Shown one piece after another: positions 1-11,822 of a stretch of DNA of 64,000 nt (position 1 is the first letter of the stretch; each line of letters starts with the position of its first letter). A program made the position numbers and the translations under genes. The notes under the pieces were generated by a model. It saw nothing but the letters and a program-made list of their open reading frames with translations, had not been told where the DNA came from and did no database searches. The stretch comes from Hyaloraphidium curvatum (lineage: Eukaryota > Monoblepharomycota > Hyaloraphidiomycetes > Hyaloraphidiales > Hyaloraphidiaceae): contig JAIVFI010000012.1 of the NCBI GenBank assembly GCA_025558095.1, positions 496,001 to 560,000 on the forward strand, given 5' to 3'.

Positions 1-833
1 TTGAAGAGGCGCACCGGCGGGCAGTCAGCAGCGTTTAGAGCCAATGCGCCGCGCAGCTGCCTGCTCCATTCGCGCCCTTTCGCACCAGAAAGCGCACGCG
101 GTTGGTCGCTTGTTGTTTGGCGGGGTGCGTCCACGCGAGCGACGCGTCCCATGTTTGACGTGCGCCGCCGTTAAGTGTCATGTTTCTGCGCCCAGAGCCA
201 GAGAGCCACGCGGTCCTACGGCACGTTTTTCAAGCGGCACACGTGAGGCACACGCTGTCGTAGGCCCGCGGTCGCGTCTTCAGCACGCGACGCGTTGTTT
301 GCCCACTAACAGACGCGGCGCCCCCCGGAGAAGAGCCTAGCCGCCCTGCAGGGCCAGCGCAAGCCTCTTGAGGCCAATGGGCTCCTCAAGCGCTTTTGCG
401 GCGTCGCCTGCCACGCTTGGGGCACCGGTTTTGCAGCCGGTCCCGTCTGCGCGTCCCCGGGTGCCCAACCCGCACACCGCGCCGGCGCCGCGCTAGAGGG
501 CAGGAGCCCTAAAGCACGACGACCCCAGACACTGCTGCTCCGCTGCTCGCGGCCCAAAGAGCGCGCGCGAGCAGCGGGGTGGGCAGGGGTGTTTGGAATT
601 TGACTTGTCATCGCAAGGGAATGGACAACGGGTCAACGTGAAACTGTCCCTCTCCCCATCCCGTCCATCTGAGTTCTGACCCGGTTCAGACCACTGGGGC
701 TACGTCTTCCCCACGCCCCATAGCCACTCCAACAAGTTGGCCGGATCACCAACATACAATCCTGGTCCCTCCTCCAATACTGGACTTTCTACTGGTGACT
801 GCTGGAATGAAGGCTACAAGCTTTCTATAGCTC
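1..833. other. Left flank, no gene recognised
   Basis: No reading frame here looks like a conserved protein, and the open frames on both strands are short and of skewed composition. The stretch lies downstream of the minus-strand HBS1 gene, so its right end is probably HBS1 3' untranslated or intergenic sequence. I see no tRNA, repeat array or mobile element. Confidence 0.4.
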
Positions 834-2884
834 CTAGGGAGTGCTGGTGTTCTTCACACTGGTGCTAAGGACTATGCCTGCAGCCACTGTCTCGCCTGCT
901 GCCCTCAGCGTTATTCTCCCCAAATCCTTTGAAGCCCTAAACTCCTCAAGGCACACGTCCCTTTCCGTTGCCAGCTCAACAACTGCACTAGCTTTTGAAG
1001 GCAAACGGCGTGGATTGAGCTGCTCCACCTCCCCAGTGCGCGGATTCTGCAGTTGCCTTATCTTCCTCAGCATAACCTCGCACGATGCACTGAGGCAGTG
1101 TAGGACCAGCTGACGTAATGCAGAATCAAGCAACAATGGTGCTCCACTTGCTCCGAACACCTACTTTGGAGCCCGGGATGAGTGGCATTTTCATGTCGAA
1201 TGTCACGATCTGAGCATCAAAGTGCTTGGTGATGGGTATAGGGGCGTCGACTGGGCACAGTGCATCAATTGCTCTGCAAAGGTATGAGTTAGAATAAAAG
1301 AGAAGAGCAGACACTGGAAGCCCGTTTACCCCAGATTGTTCAAGTCAAAACTCCCTTGCAACGATACCGACACAGGCTGGCGAGCTTGTGCCGCAGGAAC
1401 TGCTTCACCGTGGAGTTCAATGCCTGCATGAAAGCTGTTAGCAACACACGATTTACTGCAATGCAGCAAGAAGAAAACTCACCTTTGCAAGTGCCCGTGT
1501 CTCCTCCTGGAAGCATCAGAACCCTGTCACCAATCTGAATGCGTCCAGATGCGAGAATCCCGTGCAACGTGAACCCAGAAGGCCCGCCCTTGCCGAAATT
1601 GTGCACGATAATTCGCATTGGGCTGCCTGCAGATGAGGCTGGTATCGTAGATGAATCTGGGAACGACGGTGTCAATGACCGGCCCAGTTCCTCAGCAGAT
1701 GCTGCATCCAACCTATTGTCTCCAACAGAGTTTTCCCGGCGTACCAGGGGCACAGCTCCGACCTCTCCGACAGGTTGGTACCCAGCAGTCCACTGCAGGG
1801 GATGAAGGACACTTTCTTGAACCCTGTCTGGTCCAGAAAAGGCTGGAGCTTGGCAACAATTGAGTCGAAGCGACCCTTATCCCATCCAACCTAAGGTTCT
1901 GTTGGTCCAAAGTGCCCACGTTCCGTGCCACAGACCCACATTATCCATTTTGTTCACTGGTACAAAGGTCAATTGAGGGCGCGAAATGCAACATCCATGG
2001 GCCCCACCGCATGTCACAATCTCCTGAACCCCAAGACTCCGCACCAATACGACATGTTCTTGCGTCGTGCCACCGTCAAAGCCAGACTCAAACTCGCCAG
2101 GAGTGGCATCGACCACTAGGCATGCAACATCAGCCTGATCCGCACCAACATGTCAGACATGCGGAGACAGCAGAGCACTTCAATTCACCATGACGGCGCC
2201 TCCAATCAGTTTGGGTATACTTCATATCGAATGGGGCGTATGCGGCGCAGCGCGATCTAGCTGGTGGAACACAGAACGCCCCCGACTGACCACCCACAAG
2301 TCCCTATGGCCAGGTGCATCGAGCAAAACCACATGCCGACTTTCCGTTTCGAAGTGCTGTCCAGCAACGTCCATCGTCACTCCACGCTTGCGTTCCTCGG
2401 CATCCTCGTCCATAGCCCAGGCGTACGCAAAAGACCCCTTCCCAGCATTCGCGGCGTCCCGCTGGTGCTTTCGCAGGGTGCTGTCCGAAACTTCCCCGAG
2501 CTTGTGTAGCCAGTGTCCAACCAACGTGCTCTTGCCGGCGTCCACGTGTCCGACGACGATCAAGTGGATGGTTGGTTTCGACGGAGCGAGTTGCGCATTG
2601 GCTCCCCGCGGGGCTGTGGAGGCCGGCAGGGGAGCGTTCTCGTCCGAGACAGCTTTAGCGCTGGCATCTTTCACGCGCGGAGAAGCTGGAGACTGCTTCG
2701 CCGGGGCCGGAGTCTGCTTGGCCGCGGGTTGCTTCGGTTGCGCTGGCTTCTTCGGAGGCGCCGGCGGCTTGGCAGCGGGCTTCGGGGCCGGCTTCGCCGG
2801 CGCGTAGCGCTTCCCGTCCTCCCCATAATCCTCATACTCGTCATAGAATTCATCATCTTCGAAATCCTCGTAGCTGCGGGGCAT
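834..2884 (-). CDS. HBS1: HBS1-like translational GTPase (ribosome rescue)
   Basis: Partner of Dom34/Pelota that recognises stalled or empty ribosomes in no-go and non-stop decay. The first exon (from 2884) opens with an acidic Tyr/Asp/Glu-rich stretch typical of HBS1, then a Lys/Pro/Ala linker, then the EF1A-type G domain: P-loop GHVDAGKST, the RGVTMD switch I strand, and DAPGHRD (G3). A small following exon reads [10 protein letters not shown] in frame, then [18 protein letters not shown], then NKMDNV (G4). Exons near 1,540-1,750 and 834-1,300 encode the beta-barrel domains II and III and end at a TAG at 834. The acidic start and high similarity around the G domain favour HBS1 over eRF3. 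It is split by several short introns; boundaries after the second exon are approximate. It is divergent from RPP1. Confidence 0.88.
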
Positions 2885-2950
2885 CTTTCAAATGGGAGAC
2901 TGATGAAATGTCCGCGCGTCGGAATCTGAAACCTTTCAGAGCGCCAAACA
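2885..2950. promoter_or_regulatory. Short bidirectional promoter between HBS1 and RPP1
   Basis: Only 66 nt separate the ATG of HBS1 (minus) from the ATG of RPP1 (plus). Both genes must share or overlap their core promoters, and their 5' untranslated regions are extremely short or overlap the opposite gene. No TATA box is evident. The sharing is inferred from spacing alone. Confidence 0.5.
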
Positions 2951-3944
2951 ATGTTCGCGGATTTGAATGTGCCGTGGCCTACGGGGCCTGCCGTCGGTTC
3001 TAGTCCGGAATCGGACCAAGCAGCAAAGAGGATCGTCGATGTATTGGCGGATTGTGCGGTTCCTTGGCTGTTTCAGCGAGACGGCCCCTGACGCCGCCCC
3101 TCACCAGTCGGGTACGGCATCGTGGCCCTGAACTACACGATCGAGGGTCGCCTACCGCAGACCCTGGTGGGCGTTGGCGATTAGCATTCGGCAACCTTCC
3201 CTTACCCCCCCGTGAACGAGGCTAATCCGATCAAGCCGGTGAACGGCGAGAGCGCGAAGCGTCCATTCCAGCTTGACTCGCTGGCTACCCAAAAGCCGGA
3301 CAGCGCCGCCAGGAGACCTCGTATCTATCAGCTCTCACGCCTGACGGTTGTTAGCGAGGACCTGAGTCACACGCACGGATTCGTGGGTTGGGTCGCCGCC
3401 ATTACAGATTGCCTGTCACCGACCGCCGCTGCAGAACAACAACGCAGCATTCTCGCAGTTCGACATACTGTCGATACAGCCGCAAACGGAGAAGATGTTC
3501 CAGCAGGCATGCTCGACCCTCGAGGTGGACATCATCACCCTGGACATGACCAGCCGCTTGCCGTTCAACCTGAAGCACACCACGGTCGGGCTCGCCATCG
3601 CCCGGGGGGTCCATTTTGAGATCACGTATTCGTCGAGCCTCCGGGACGCCAACGCAAGGCGTTACCTGCTGTCGAATGCCGCGAACTTGGTGCGGGTGAC
3701 CCGCGGAAAGAACATCATCGTCAGCTCGCAAGCCCAAAAGGCTCTGGAGGTGCGGGGACCGTACGACGTCGCGAATTTGTGCACCTTGTTCGGCATGAAT
3801 CAAGCGCTTGGGAAGCAGGCGATCAGCACGAATGCGCGGAGCGTAGTGCTGCATGCACGTGGGGCACCTTTTCGCCAAGGGAGCCGGGGACCGCGACCTA
3901 ACCGGCCAAAACCTACTCAAATGACCGGTAGACACGAGACGTAA
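2951..3944 (+). CDS. RPP1: RNase P/MRP protein subunit Rpp30/Rpp1
   Basis: Component of nuclear RNase P and RNase MRP, which mature tRNA 5' ends and pre-rRNA. The exons 2951-3053, 3108-3166, 3221-3382 and 3435-3944 join in frame at GT-AG junctions to give 277 residues. Diagnostic segments are the N-terminal MFADLNVPWP, FGYGIVALNYTIEG, the strand SRLTVVSED, then HFEITYS and RGPYDVANL, all characteristic of the PHP-like Rpp30 fold. The tail after STNARSVVLHARG is short and basic. The neighbour HBS1 is transcribed divergently from 66 nt away. Family assignment is secure; the third exon start rests on an AG next to a C-run. Confidence 0.9.
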
Positions 3945-4230
3945 CACTTACAAGGGAGCGGTTTCAATCTCCGGGAGTGACATGGACACGTGAATCATCC
4001 ACGCTAAAACGATCTGCTGACCAAAGAAGGAGACATGACATTGCATCACGAAAGGTACGAAACTGCCCGTTATACACACTCCATGCCGCTAGTTGAACAT
4101 GGTTCACGAAATCAGGATGCCCCGGCCGGATCTTCCAGCAACGACGGCTCGTTCGCATCATCGAGACTCTCCTGTGCCTTCGCAGCCGCCTGGATGTGTG
4201 TGTTCATGAAAACCTGTCGCAGGGCTGGAA
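3945..4230. other. Intergenic between RPP1 and the forkhead gene
   Basis: This is a convergent 3'-3' region of about 286 nt between RPP1 (+) and the FHA-forkhead gene (-). No conserved coding sequence or RNA gene is visible. It presumably holds both 3' untranslated ends and terminators. Confidence 0.4.
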
Positions 4231-5420
4231 TCAGTTTTGGGCGGGCACGGAATGCGCGAGACCAACCTCTTCGTGCTTCTTAAGGAGATCGAGGGAGCCC
4301 TTCTCGGCCCTCTCTTTCGGCTTGTCCGAGGCTCGGTAGCCCCAGAATCCGCCCTTGTACTCGTTCTCGTTGACCCGGTAGAAGCAAGAATGCACCGACA
4401 GAGCGTGCCGAACCGCGTTCTTCCAGTTGTTGTTCTTCTGCGCTCGGAAGTAGGCGTGGTTCCTGGCGATCTGCTCGTAGATTTGCGACACGAGGAGGTA
4501 CTGCTTCCCCGAAGACGCAAACGCAGCAACGATCAGGTTGGCCCAGGACACGTTCGGCCGCTGCAGCTCCTCCGGCGAGAGCACTTCCGCGTTTTCGGCT
4601 TCCGCGCCTTCCTCGAACTTCGCGCCGTGCACGTCGGCAGACCCGAAGGATTGCGGGACGTCCCTGGTGGGAGCGGGACTAATCAGCAGAGGCTCAAAGT
4701 CGAGGCGAGGTCTCGGCGAGGAACCAACGGTGCGGGCATGTTGGGTCTTCTTCGCTTCAAGGAAATCTCCTCGTAGGTCTCCGCGGAAGCTCTCTTGGGA
4801 AGGAAGTGCGGGGGCGGAGGGCTCTCCAAAGGGAACTGGAATCTCAGCAGCTTGCCGTCGATCTCGATGACGTCCCCGTTCTCCAGTATCGTGGGTGGGC
4901 ACCGCCGGGTCTCGACGTGCCCGTTCACCCGACAGCTGTTGACGCCCAGGCACTGCAGCTGGAATACCTGGAGGTCCGGTGCGTATTGAATGACGACGTG
5001 CTTCTTGGATATTCGGCGTTCCTCTGCTCCCAGGTCGACGTGCGCCGTCGGTCCCCTCCCGATGACCACTTCGTCATTGTAGTCCCCGTAGAAGTCGACC
5101 GCGAAAAGCTGCTGCAGAGCAGGATCTTTGAGTGCCAACCACACAATCCCGCAGCCAATGCCCACTGTCTCTTCGCTCTCCATCTGCGGGACATCCGGGT
5201 AGCCATGGATGGCAGAGGCAAGGATGTCCAACCCGTTGTCAGCCTGTCCGTCGTCCCCGTAGCCTGCAAAACTCTCTCGTGAGCATTCTATGATCCAGAA
5301 TGCCGCCAGCGACCGCGGCTGCAACCGGCAATCCCACTGGAAGCGGACTGCTCCTGTTCGTCGTCCCCCCCGTTGACGGTCGGCGTCGCGACTTCTTGGC
5401 GGGTCTGGAGCGGCGTGCAT
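4231..5420 (-). CDS. FHA and forkhead (winged-helix) transcription factor
   Basis: Predicted nuclear transcription factor with an N-terminal FHA phosphopeptide-binding domain followed by a forkhead DNA-binding domain, the arrangement of FOXK, yeast Fkh1/2 and Fhl1. The FHA segment has VVIGRGP, RRISKKHVVI and the Asn-containing GVNSCRVNG strand, ending with an exposed NGDVIEIDG loop. The forkhead segment reads SWANLIVAAFASS, then QIYEQIARN, NNNWKNAVRHALSVHSCF and GGFWGYR, with the usual recognition helix NAVRHALS. The two domains sit in different frames, so an intron or frame change lies between about 4,680 and 4,830; I could not place it with confidence. The ATG at 5420 is the best start because the opposite strand carries another gene start 149 nt away. 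Confidence 0.8.
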
Positions 5421-5569
5421 GAGTCTGACCTGCCGCAATCTGAGGCTCAAAAGAAACGCACGTCCTCTGCCGCGGTCGTCATTGGGAAGGGTTTGTGGGG
5501 AAGCGTGGTCGCGTCGACGGGCGCGAGAGCGTGCTGGCCGGCTCATCACGGCCAGCTCATCGGTCGAAA

Positions 5570-6118
5570 ATGTCGCTCGTTCGCCTCTTCGCCGGCTCAC
5601 GGCGACTTTCAAGGAGCTACATCGCCGCTTCCAAGCAGCCAGTCGCACCTGCTGGCGGCACAAAGGACCGTGGCGCAGACGAGCTTCCGGAGGCTGCTTC
5701 AGTGACTTGGTCATCCGCCGAACGCGCCGCTCAGGCGGAAAAGGACCAGAGAGGCAGCCCGGTCGATCAGCCAGCAGAAGCCGGTGGGTCAATCGCTAGA
5801 ACGAAGAAGGTTAGTAACTTGTGTCCAAGTCAACGCCGCCCAGCAGGCCAGGGGCACCGGACCCGAGATCACGTCGGATGATACACTCCTCGACGCTGCT
5901 CGCAAGATCGGTGGCCGGGTGGTGGGAGCTTTGGGCGGTGAGAAGGTCCTCGATGCCTACGTGGGTAGTAGATCGGTGAGGTTGGAGATCACGCTTCTTC
6001 CTAAGCCTCAAACTAGGCCGCAAGCGCAAAGAAGGGGCTGGACGCCGGAGAGGTTGGCACGGAGGACGGATTGAAGGAGCGTGATGTGCTTCCCAAGTCG
6101 GAGAAGCATGACAACTGA
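5570..6118 (+). CDS. Small putative mitochondrial protein, unknown function
   Basis: A three-exon gene (5570-5783, 5830-5975, 6017-6118) that joins in frame into 153 residues with introns of 46 and 41 nt. The N-terminus MSLVRLFAGSRRLSRSY is Arg- and Ser-rich without acidic residues, as in mitochondrial targeting sequences. The middle is polar and Ala-rich, with the helical stretch LLDAARKIGGRVVGALGG; the tail is charged (SAKKGLDAGEVG, ending KSEKHDN). I recognise no family. Support comes from frame continuity and amino-acid character only. It starts divergently from the forkhead gene and ends 152 nt before the SRP72 stop codon. Confidence 0.5.
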
Positions 6119-6269
6119 GGAGCCAGTCTGACCGTCTCAAAGCTAGCAAGGGAGGCAGCGCCGGGGGAACGGGCTTAGACTTCCGAAGCGCAAGCTAGAG
6201 TCAGTGTCCGTTCGCGCACCAATGTAGAGTCACAGCGGTGCCAGCTAGCAGGCAACGAAAGAACAGATG

Positions 6270-8690
6270 CTACCATTTGCCCTTCCCTTTGGACTTCTTC
6301 TTCGCTGGCGGCGGAGCTTTCTTTGCCGGAGCAGGTTCCGCCTTCGGCGACGCAGCCGCCTCCGCAGCGGTTTCTCCGGCTTCCTCGGTATCTCTGGGAT
6401 GAACAACCAATCGATCAGTTGGGATGGATGAAACGAAAGACATCTCGCGGGCCCACTTTCGTTGCTCGAGACCGGCGATCCGGGCTGATCCGGTGGACCC
6501 GGAACCCGCCCCCGCATAGCTGGAAGAGCCGCCCTGGGGCCCGCGCAGCATCTGCATCTTCTTCTTGCCCTTGCGTGCATACGTCGAGCGTTGCTGCTTG
6601 GGCAGCCACCGCTCGGGATCCGGCTGGACGGCGGGATCGTGGTTCTTCGGCAGCTTAACCTTGCGCTTGCGCTTCTTCGGTGCCTTCGCCGCGTCCGTAG
6701 CGCCCGCCTGCGGTGCCTTTGCACCGGCACGGGCGCCTTTCTGCGCCCGCACTGACGCATTTTCGAGGGCGTCCACATCGACCTTGGAAGAATCCTTCTC
6801 CACCGCGGTGTCCGGAAGCAGAGAGTCGAACCGGGCCGCCTTTGCGGGGTCGAGCTTCGAGTAGATCGCAACGAGGCCGGCGATTGCCTGGACATCGCTT
6901 GGATCCCGCGCGTGCAAGAGCTCCAGGTCTTTGGCCGCGTCCTCAAGCCGACCACACTTTGTCTTGAGGTCCGCAAGCATTCGAAGCGAGAGTCCAAGTT
7001 CCTTCGAGGGTTGGTTAGCCCTCGGAAACGGGCCGCAGCTCCGGCGAGCACACACCTGCCCGTCCTTCAGGCTCGCCACTTCTTCCATCAGCGCAAGCGC
7101 CTTGTCCGGCTGGTCCTGCTTCTCGTAGAGAAGCACAAGGAGCTTCATCAAGCCAGGCAGCAGAGCTTTGTCCGAGGCGCTCCGGCTGTCGCTGACGAGC
7201 GCCTGCAACGACTCGAGTGCCCCGGAGAAGTCGCTCTGTTCAACCAGGGCTTGGCAGAGAGAAAGCCGCAAACGAAGAGACTTCGGCCTCTTGGCGACGG
7301 CTTCCCTCAGCGCCTCCAGGGTCTTTTGGGGCTTGCGGTCCAGGACAGACAGGCCAACCGCGGCGGCGGCGGCGAGATCGTCTTCGCCGTACTTGCTAGC
7401 CAGCTGCTGCACCTTGGACTTCGCTTCAGCTGGTTTGTTTGTCCACAGGCTGACGAGGGCGTCGTCGACATCCACGGGCCGCCGCTGGTACGCGGCCATC
7501 TTGGCCAGGGCAGGCTCCGTGAGCGCGCTCTTGAACCGCTTCGCCGACCCCAGGAGGTCATTGTGCGGCCCCCGAGACGATAGCGCGTTGGCACTAGCGA
7601 TTGCAGTGAGGAGCGGGTCCGTGACTCTGCGAAATCGGCTGGCATTCAGTGCCAGTCCAGTCCACAACGAGCAGCACACCCACTTGGCCCGCAGAATGTC
7701 GTGCGACAACTCTGCTGCCTCCGCAGAACGACCTTGCTTCTGATACACGTAGGACAGCTCAATGGCGATGGTTGCCAGATCCTGCTGGAGCTGCTCGTCG
7801 GCGTCGGAAGATCCCTCGTCCTGGAGCGCCTTCCGACCGATGCTCCGCGCAACTTCCAGCCACGACACAGCGCGATCCCAATCACCGAGACCGGCAAAAT
7901 AGCAGCCCAGGTTGTACGCGGTTTCGTAGCTGAGCTGGAGAGAGGCGCGGTCCGGCATGCGGAGACCCTCCAGCGCATCACCAGGGGCCTTGTCGCCGGC
8001 CAGTAGAAGGCCGGCGACAGCGGCGAGGTGGTTCGTGAGGTACTCGCTCGACTCTTGGTCGTGCTGGACAGCAAAACTGTTGTAAGGCGGGCCGGGCCTG
8101 ATCCAGCACGAAGGCGTGACGCACCGCCGGAACCTGCTGCACGAGCCCCTTGGTAATCTCCATCGCCGTTTTGTAGTCTTCCGCTTTGTAGGCCTGTTGT
8201 CGAACGCGTCACACTCGGACGGGCACAGACGCCGGGACAAAGGCCCACCACTTGGGCACGGAGCTGCTCCATCTTCAGCTTGGCAGGGCCATCGTCGCCC
8301 GCAGCGGTGGACGCATCAATCACCGCCATCGCCTCCTCGTGCTTGTTGAGCCTGTAGAGGCAGTAGGCTTCCTCGAACGCGGCCTGGGCCCGCAGGTCCT
8401 TGGGGAAGGAGCCCAGCAGCGCGATTGCGTCGCCGAACTTGTCGGCGCGCACCAGCGCCACCAGCTTTGCAGCGAGCGCATCCGCATCGCCCGGCGCGAC
8501 CTTGAGGACTGCGACGCGTCAGCGCGTCGAGCGGCGGGCCGGGAGATCACGCACTCTTGTCCGCGGTGCGCACCACGCGGTCGCCGTCGTCCGCCTGCGC
8601 CGCGCGAAGCAGCTCGTCAAACAGTGGCGGAAGCGGGTCGACGGCCTCGGCGGGATTGGCCGCGGCGGCGGGCTTGGCGCGTCGCGACAT
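6270..8690 (-). CDS. SRP72: Signal recognition particle subunit SRP72
   Basis: Protein of the SRP that binds 7SL RNA with SRP68 and supports co-translational targeting to the ER. The start codon at 8690 gives MSRRAKPAAAANP; further exons carry a long array of TPR-like helical repeats, for example EEAYCLYRLNKHEEA, AYNLGCYFAGLGDWDRAV and LSYVYQKQGRSAEAAEL. The C-terminus has the family signature KLPKNHDPAVQPDPERWLP, followed by a Lys-rich RNA-binding tail (YARKGKKKMQ) and a low-complexity Ala/Pro/Lys end. Introns lie near 8,500, 8,200, 7,650 and 7,040. The gene is divergent from MAF1. Confidence 0.92.
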
Positions 8691-9063
8691 TGAGGACACA
8701 GAGGACCGCGCGCGCGTCACCCGCGACCACTCGTCCGCTCCCACCCCGGTCGCTGCCAGCTGCCGCGCGGCCTGCCAGGCGGGCCCGCACGTTCCTATGG
8801 GTCGCCCGCCTATAGCAAGGGCGGCGTCCGCCTAGACATTCTCCGCCGACCTTCGCCCGGATCCGACGCGGACCCTGCTATCCTGTCTCCGTCAGACCCG
8901 TCTCGCCTACCCTCCCTTCCCTCCACGCCGCACACGGATAGCTGGCAAATAGTTGTCGATCGGACTCTCCCCGGACCTCTCATTGCCCGCCGCTGGACGT
9001 TCCCTGCATCGCCTATCTTGACATTCCCGGACTGCCTCACGTCACATTCGCTGGACCCGAATC
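8691..9063. promoter_or_regulatory. Divergent promoter region SRP72 / MAF1
   Basis: A 373-nt gap between the start codons of SRP72 (minus) and MAF1 (plus). It holds no supported gene and has CT-rich stretches near 8,870-8,930. A promoter role is inferred from the head-to-head layout. The two products act in SRP assembly and RNA polymerase III repression; 7SL RNA is a Pol III transcript, so sharing a promoter could be meaningful or accidental. Confidence 0.4.
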
Positions 9064-9936
9064 ATGAAGTACCTTGAGGTCGAAGCCCTCGAGGCCTTGA
9101 ACAGCCTTCTTTCGCACATTGAGACAAGCGACTCGGTCATTTCTGGCCGAGTGGAGGCCTACTCATGTTCGTGGACCGCGCGAGGCGCCTTTCGTAGTCT
9201 GACATTCCTGGTCCAGGCAAGAGCACGAACATCGACCGCAAGCTGAAGAAGGCAATCGACTCGCGCTACACCGAGGATATGACCCCGGCGACCGCGCGCG
9301 AGGGCTCGCCCGACCCGCACCCGCCGTCCCCCGTGTCTCCCGAGATCGGGCCGACGAGCCTGGACGTCATTGTGTCGCCGTTTGGCCCGCTCTACGAGTC
9401 CACCTCGCGGAAGACTCTTTTCTACCTGCTGGCAACGCTGAACGCGGCCTACTCGAACGACTATGACTTCAGGTGGGTGGAGCGCCGTCATTATTCGGAC
9501 ACGGGTCTGACATTGTGGCAGCGACGTGAAGCCGGATAGCTTTGCCAAGCTCCTGCACTCGAATCTCGCTCGCGCACGCTTGGCTTCGAACCTCGCGCAG
9601 GGCAAGGGGTCTACGTCTGCAAACGTGTCGGACCTGGTGTGGTCCGCCATTGACGAGACGATCAACGTGGCCGAGTGCGACGTGTACGAGTTCCGCCCCG
9701 AGGAGGAGGGCACGGATCCGTACGGGGACGAGGCCGTGCTGTGGAGCTTCCACTATTTCTTCTTCAACCGCAAGATGAAGCGGATAGTGTACCTCACGGC
9801 CCGTGCGATATCGCCTATGGATCGGGAACATGCTTCGGGCACTCCCGAGACCAGCGCGTTTGACTGGGACGACATGGACGACGTCAGGAGCGCCGACGCA
9901 CCCAATCTGAACTTAAAGCGCGCCAGGGTCGCTTGA
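9064..9936 (+). CDS. MAF1: MAF1, repressor of RNA polymerase III
   Basis: Global negative regulator of Pol III transcription, acting downstream of TOR/PKA signalling. The exons 9064-9166, 9217-9472 and 9522-9936 join in frame into 257 residues. The start MKYLEVEALEALNSLLS and GRVEAYSCK are the conserved A box; GPLYESTSRKTLFYLLATLN, AYSNDYDFSDVKPDSF, and the C-terminal LWSFHYFFFNRKMKRIVYLT form the B/C boxes. The C-terminus is acidic (FDWDDMDD) and ends with a basic KRARVA, a possible nuclear signal. The region between A and B boxes is short, so few linker phosphorylation sites are available compared with yeast Maf1. It is convergent with the downstream coiled-coil gene, 69 nt apart. Confidence 0.95.
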
Positions 9937-10005
9937 ATCGTCTGCAGTCTCGGTCGGTACGGTTTGGTTGTGACAATGATCATTCTTGTTTGTTTCATCT
10001 GGGAA

Positions 10006-11597
10006 TCATATATGCGTAGTTGGAGTACTGAATGGAAACGCCACATCAACCATGCTGGAGGTCGTGTATACCGTCGTCCCCTCCGACTCCTCCAGCAGCT
10101 GCCGAAGTGAGGCGTCACCCGAAACTGCAGCAGACTCGGCCAGGGTCTCGCGGACGCGGCACACGAAGTCCGAAAGTCCCAGCAGCTAGGAGCGCGTGTT
10201 GAGTGTCGCAGAACGTCTCACTCTCCGCCCAACGTACCTTGGACTTGAGATCGGCGCACTTTCTCCGGTACAGAGCCACGTGCGCGTTGGCGTGGTCCCT
10301 GCATGCCTGAAGCTCAGCCGCGTGATCTTCCCGCTGTCGCTCCGACGCCTCTTCGAGCTCGAGGGCTTGCTTTTCGGCGTCCGACCGCTTGTGGATCTCG
10401 GCCTCGTACAGGTCGCTCAGCTCTTGCAGCTGGGCACTCAGCTCGGCCACATGACGCTTGCTTTCGGCTTCCGTTGCGAGCGAGGCCCGCCGAAGGTCGC
10501 GTTCAAGGTCGGCCATGCTCTCCTTCTGCTCTTCCCGGTCCTAAGAGCGCGCGCTCGGATCACGGGGGAACCCGACGGCTTCCGGCGACGCACCTTCTGT
10601 GCCTGGGCACTTTGCAGTGCCAGGTCCAGCTCCATGATGCGCCGCATGCGCTGTTCGCTCTCCTCTGCCAAGAGCCTGTTCTCACCCTCCAGCACGGACA
10701 TCTGTTCCTTGGCCGCGGCGTTCGTCTGCCGGAGCGAGTCTACGTTCCTCTGAGGCGATTGCTCGAGTCGCCCAGAAAGAAACAGGCCCTCCTGCCACCA
10801 ACCTGAAGCTCGCTGATCATCTCGTCGCGGAAGTCGATCTCGTGGTCTGCAAACTCCCTCAGGTCCGCGAGCTGCTTCTGGAGCATGTCCTTGACCGAGT
10901 CGTTCATGACCGTCTCCGCTTCCACCATCGGCGTCTTGGCAGCCGACCGCGGCGTCCGCACGGTGAATGGCGAGCCCAGCTTGTTCATCGGAGTGCGCAG
11001 GGCGTGGAGATGCGCGAGCCGTGCCGCACGGGCGGGCGCAGGCGTCTCCGTGATTCCGGCCGGCCTGCGGGCGCCCCTCGGCGACGCCCACGGGTCGAAC
11101 TGCGGGAAACCGAACGAAACGTCCCCCTGCTTGGCATGTTCGGCAGCGTCGGGCGCCAGCGTCTGGGTGGACTCGGTGCCCCTCGTGCGCGCCAGCACGT
11201 CGGGCCTCTCCGCCTCCTTTTCCCGCCATGCGTCTTCCACGCCCAGCTCGTCATCGTCGAGCGAACCCGCGCCCGACGCGACGTCCTGCGGGAACACGGC
11301 GATCGAGTTGTCCGGCTCGACGTCCGAAAGGTCCTCGCCCGCGAAGGGGTCGTCCAAAACGAGGTGCGACGGCTGCTCGAGAAGCTCGGGCGGCGTGGAG
11401 GCGGGAGGCCTCTCGCGCGGAGGCGACGGACGGCGGAGCGGCGCGTCGCGGTGCGTGGGGGGCAGGAGCGCGGTCCGCCGCGGTGCGGGAGTCGGCTCCT
11501 CCGCCTCGGGGCGCAACCCGCCGCGCCAGAGCTTCTTGACCGTCGCCGGGAACGCCCCGGGCAGCGTGGCCGGCGACGCGGGAATGGAGGAGGCCAT
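10006..11597 (-). CDS. Coiled-coil protein, unknown function
   Basis: The start at 11597 gives MASSIPASPATLPGAF and a Pro/Ser/Arg-rich disordered N-terminal third with many SP/TP dipeptides (TPAPRR, PLRRPSPPRER), i.e. possible CDK sites. A patch with TPMNKLGSPFTVRTPRSAAK follows, then long heptad-type helices: DMLQKQLADLREFADHEIDF, then LEGENRLLAEESEQRMRR, then SKRHVAELSAQLQELSDLY. The last exon, after a clear GTACGT...CTCCTAG intron, ends with a TGA at 10006. The layout (phosphorylatable disordered head, coiled coil) resembles spindle-pole, septum or cytoskeletal scaffold proteins, but I recognise no family. Some internal junctions are approximate. Confidence 0.65.
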
Positions 11598-11822
11598 CTT
11601 GAATTCGGAGAGGATGTCTCTACTCCTGCTCCATCCTAACACTCGAGGCTCTGGACAGCCCTGCGAACCAAGTAGAGATCAACAGTATCAAACACATCGC
11701 GACCAATCTTTTTTCATTCAAAAGGAGCGCTAATCGGGGGTACAAGAGGTATTGGAGAGGATCAATGCTACGAATAAGGAATCGAGGAATGGAACCAAGG
11801 TGGCGGTCTGAATGACGAAGGA

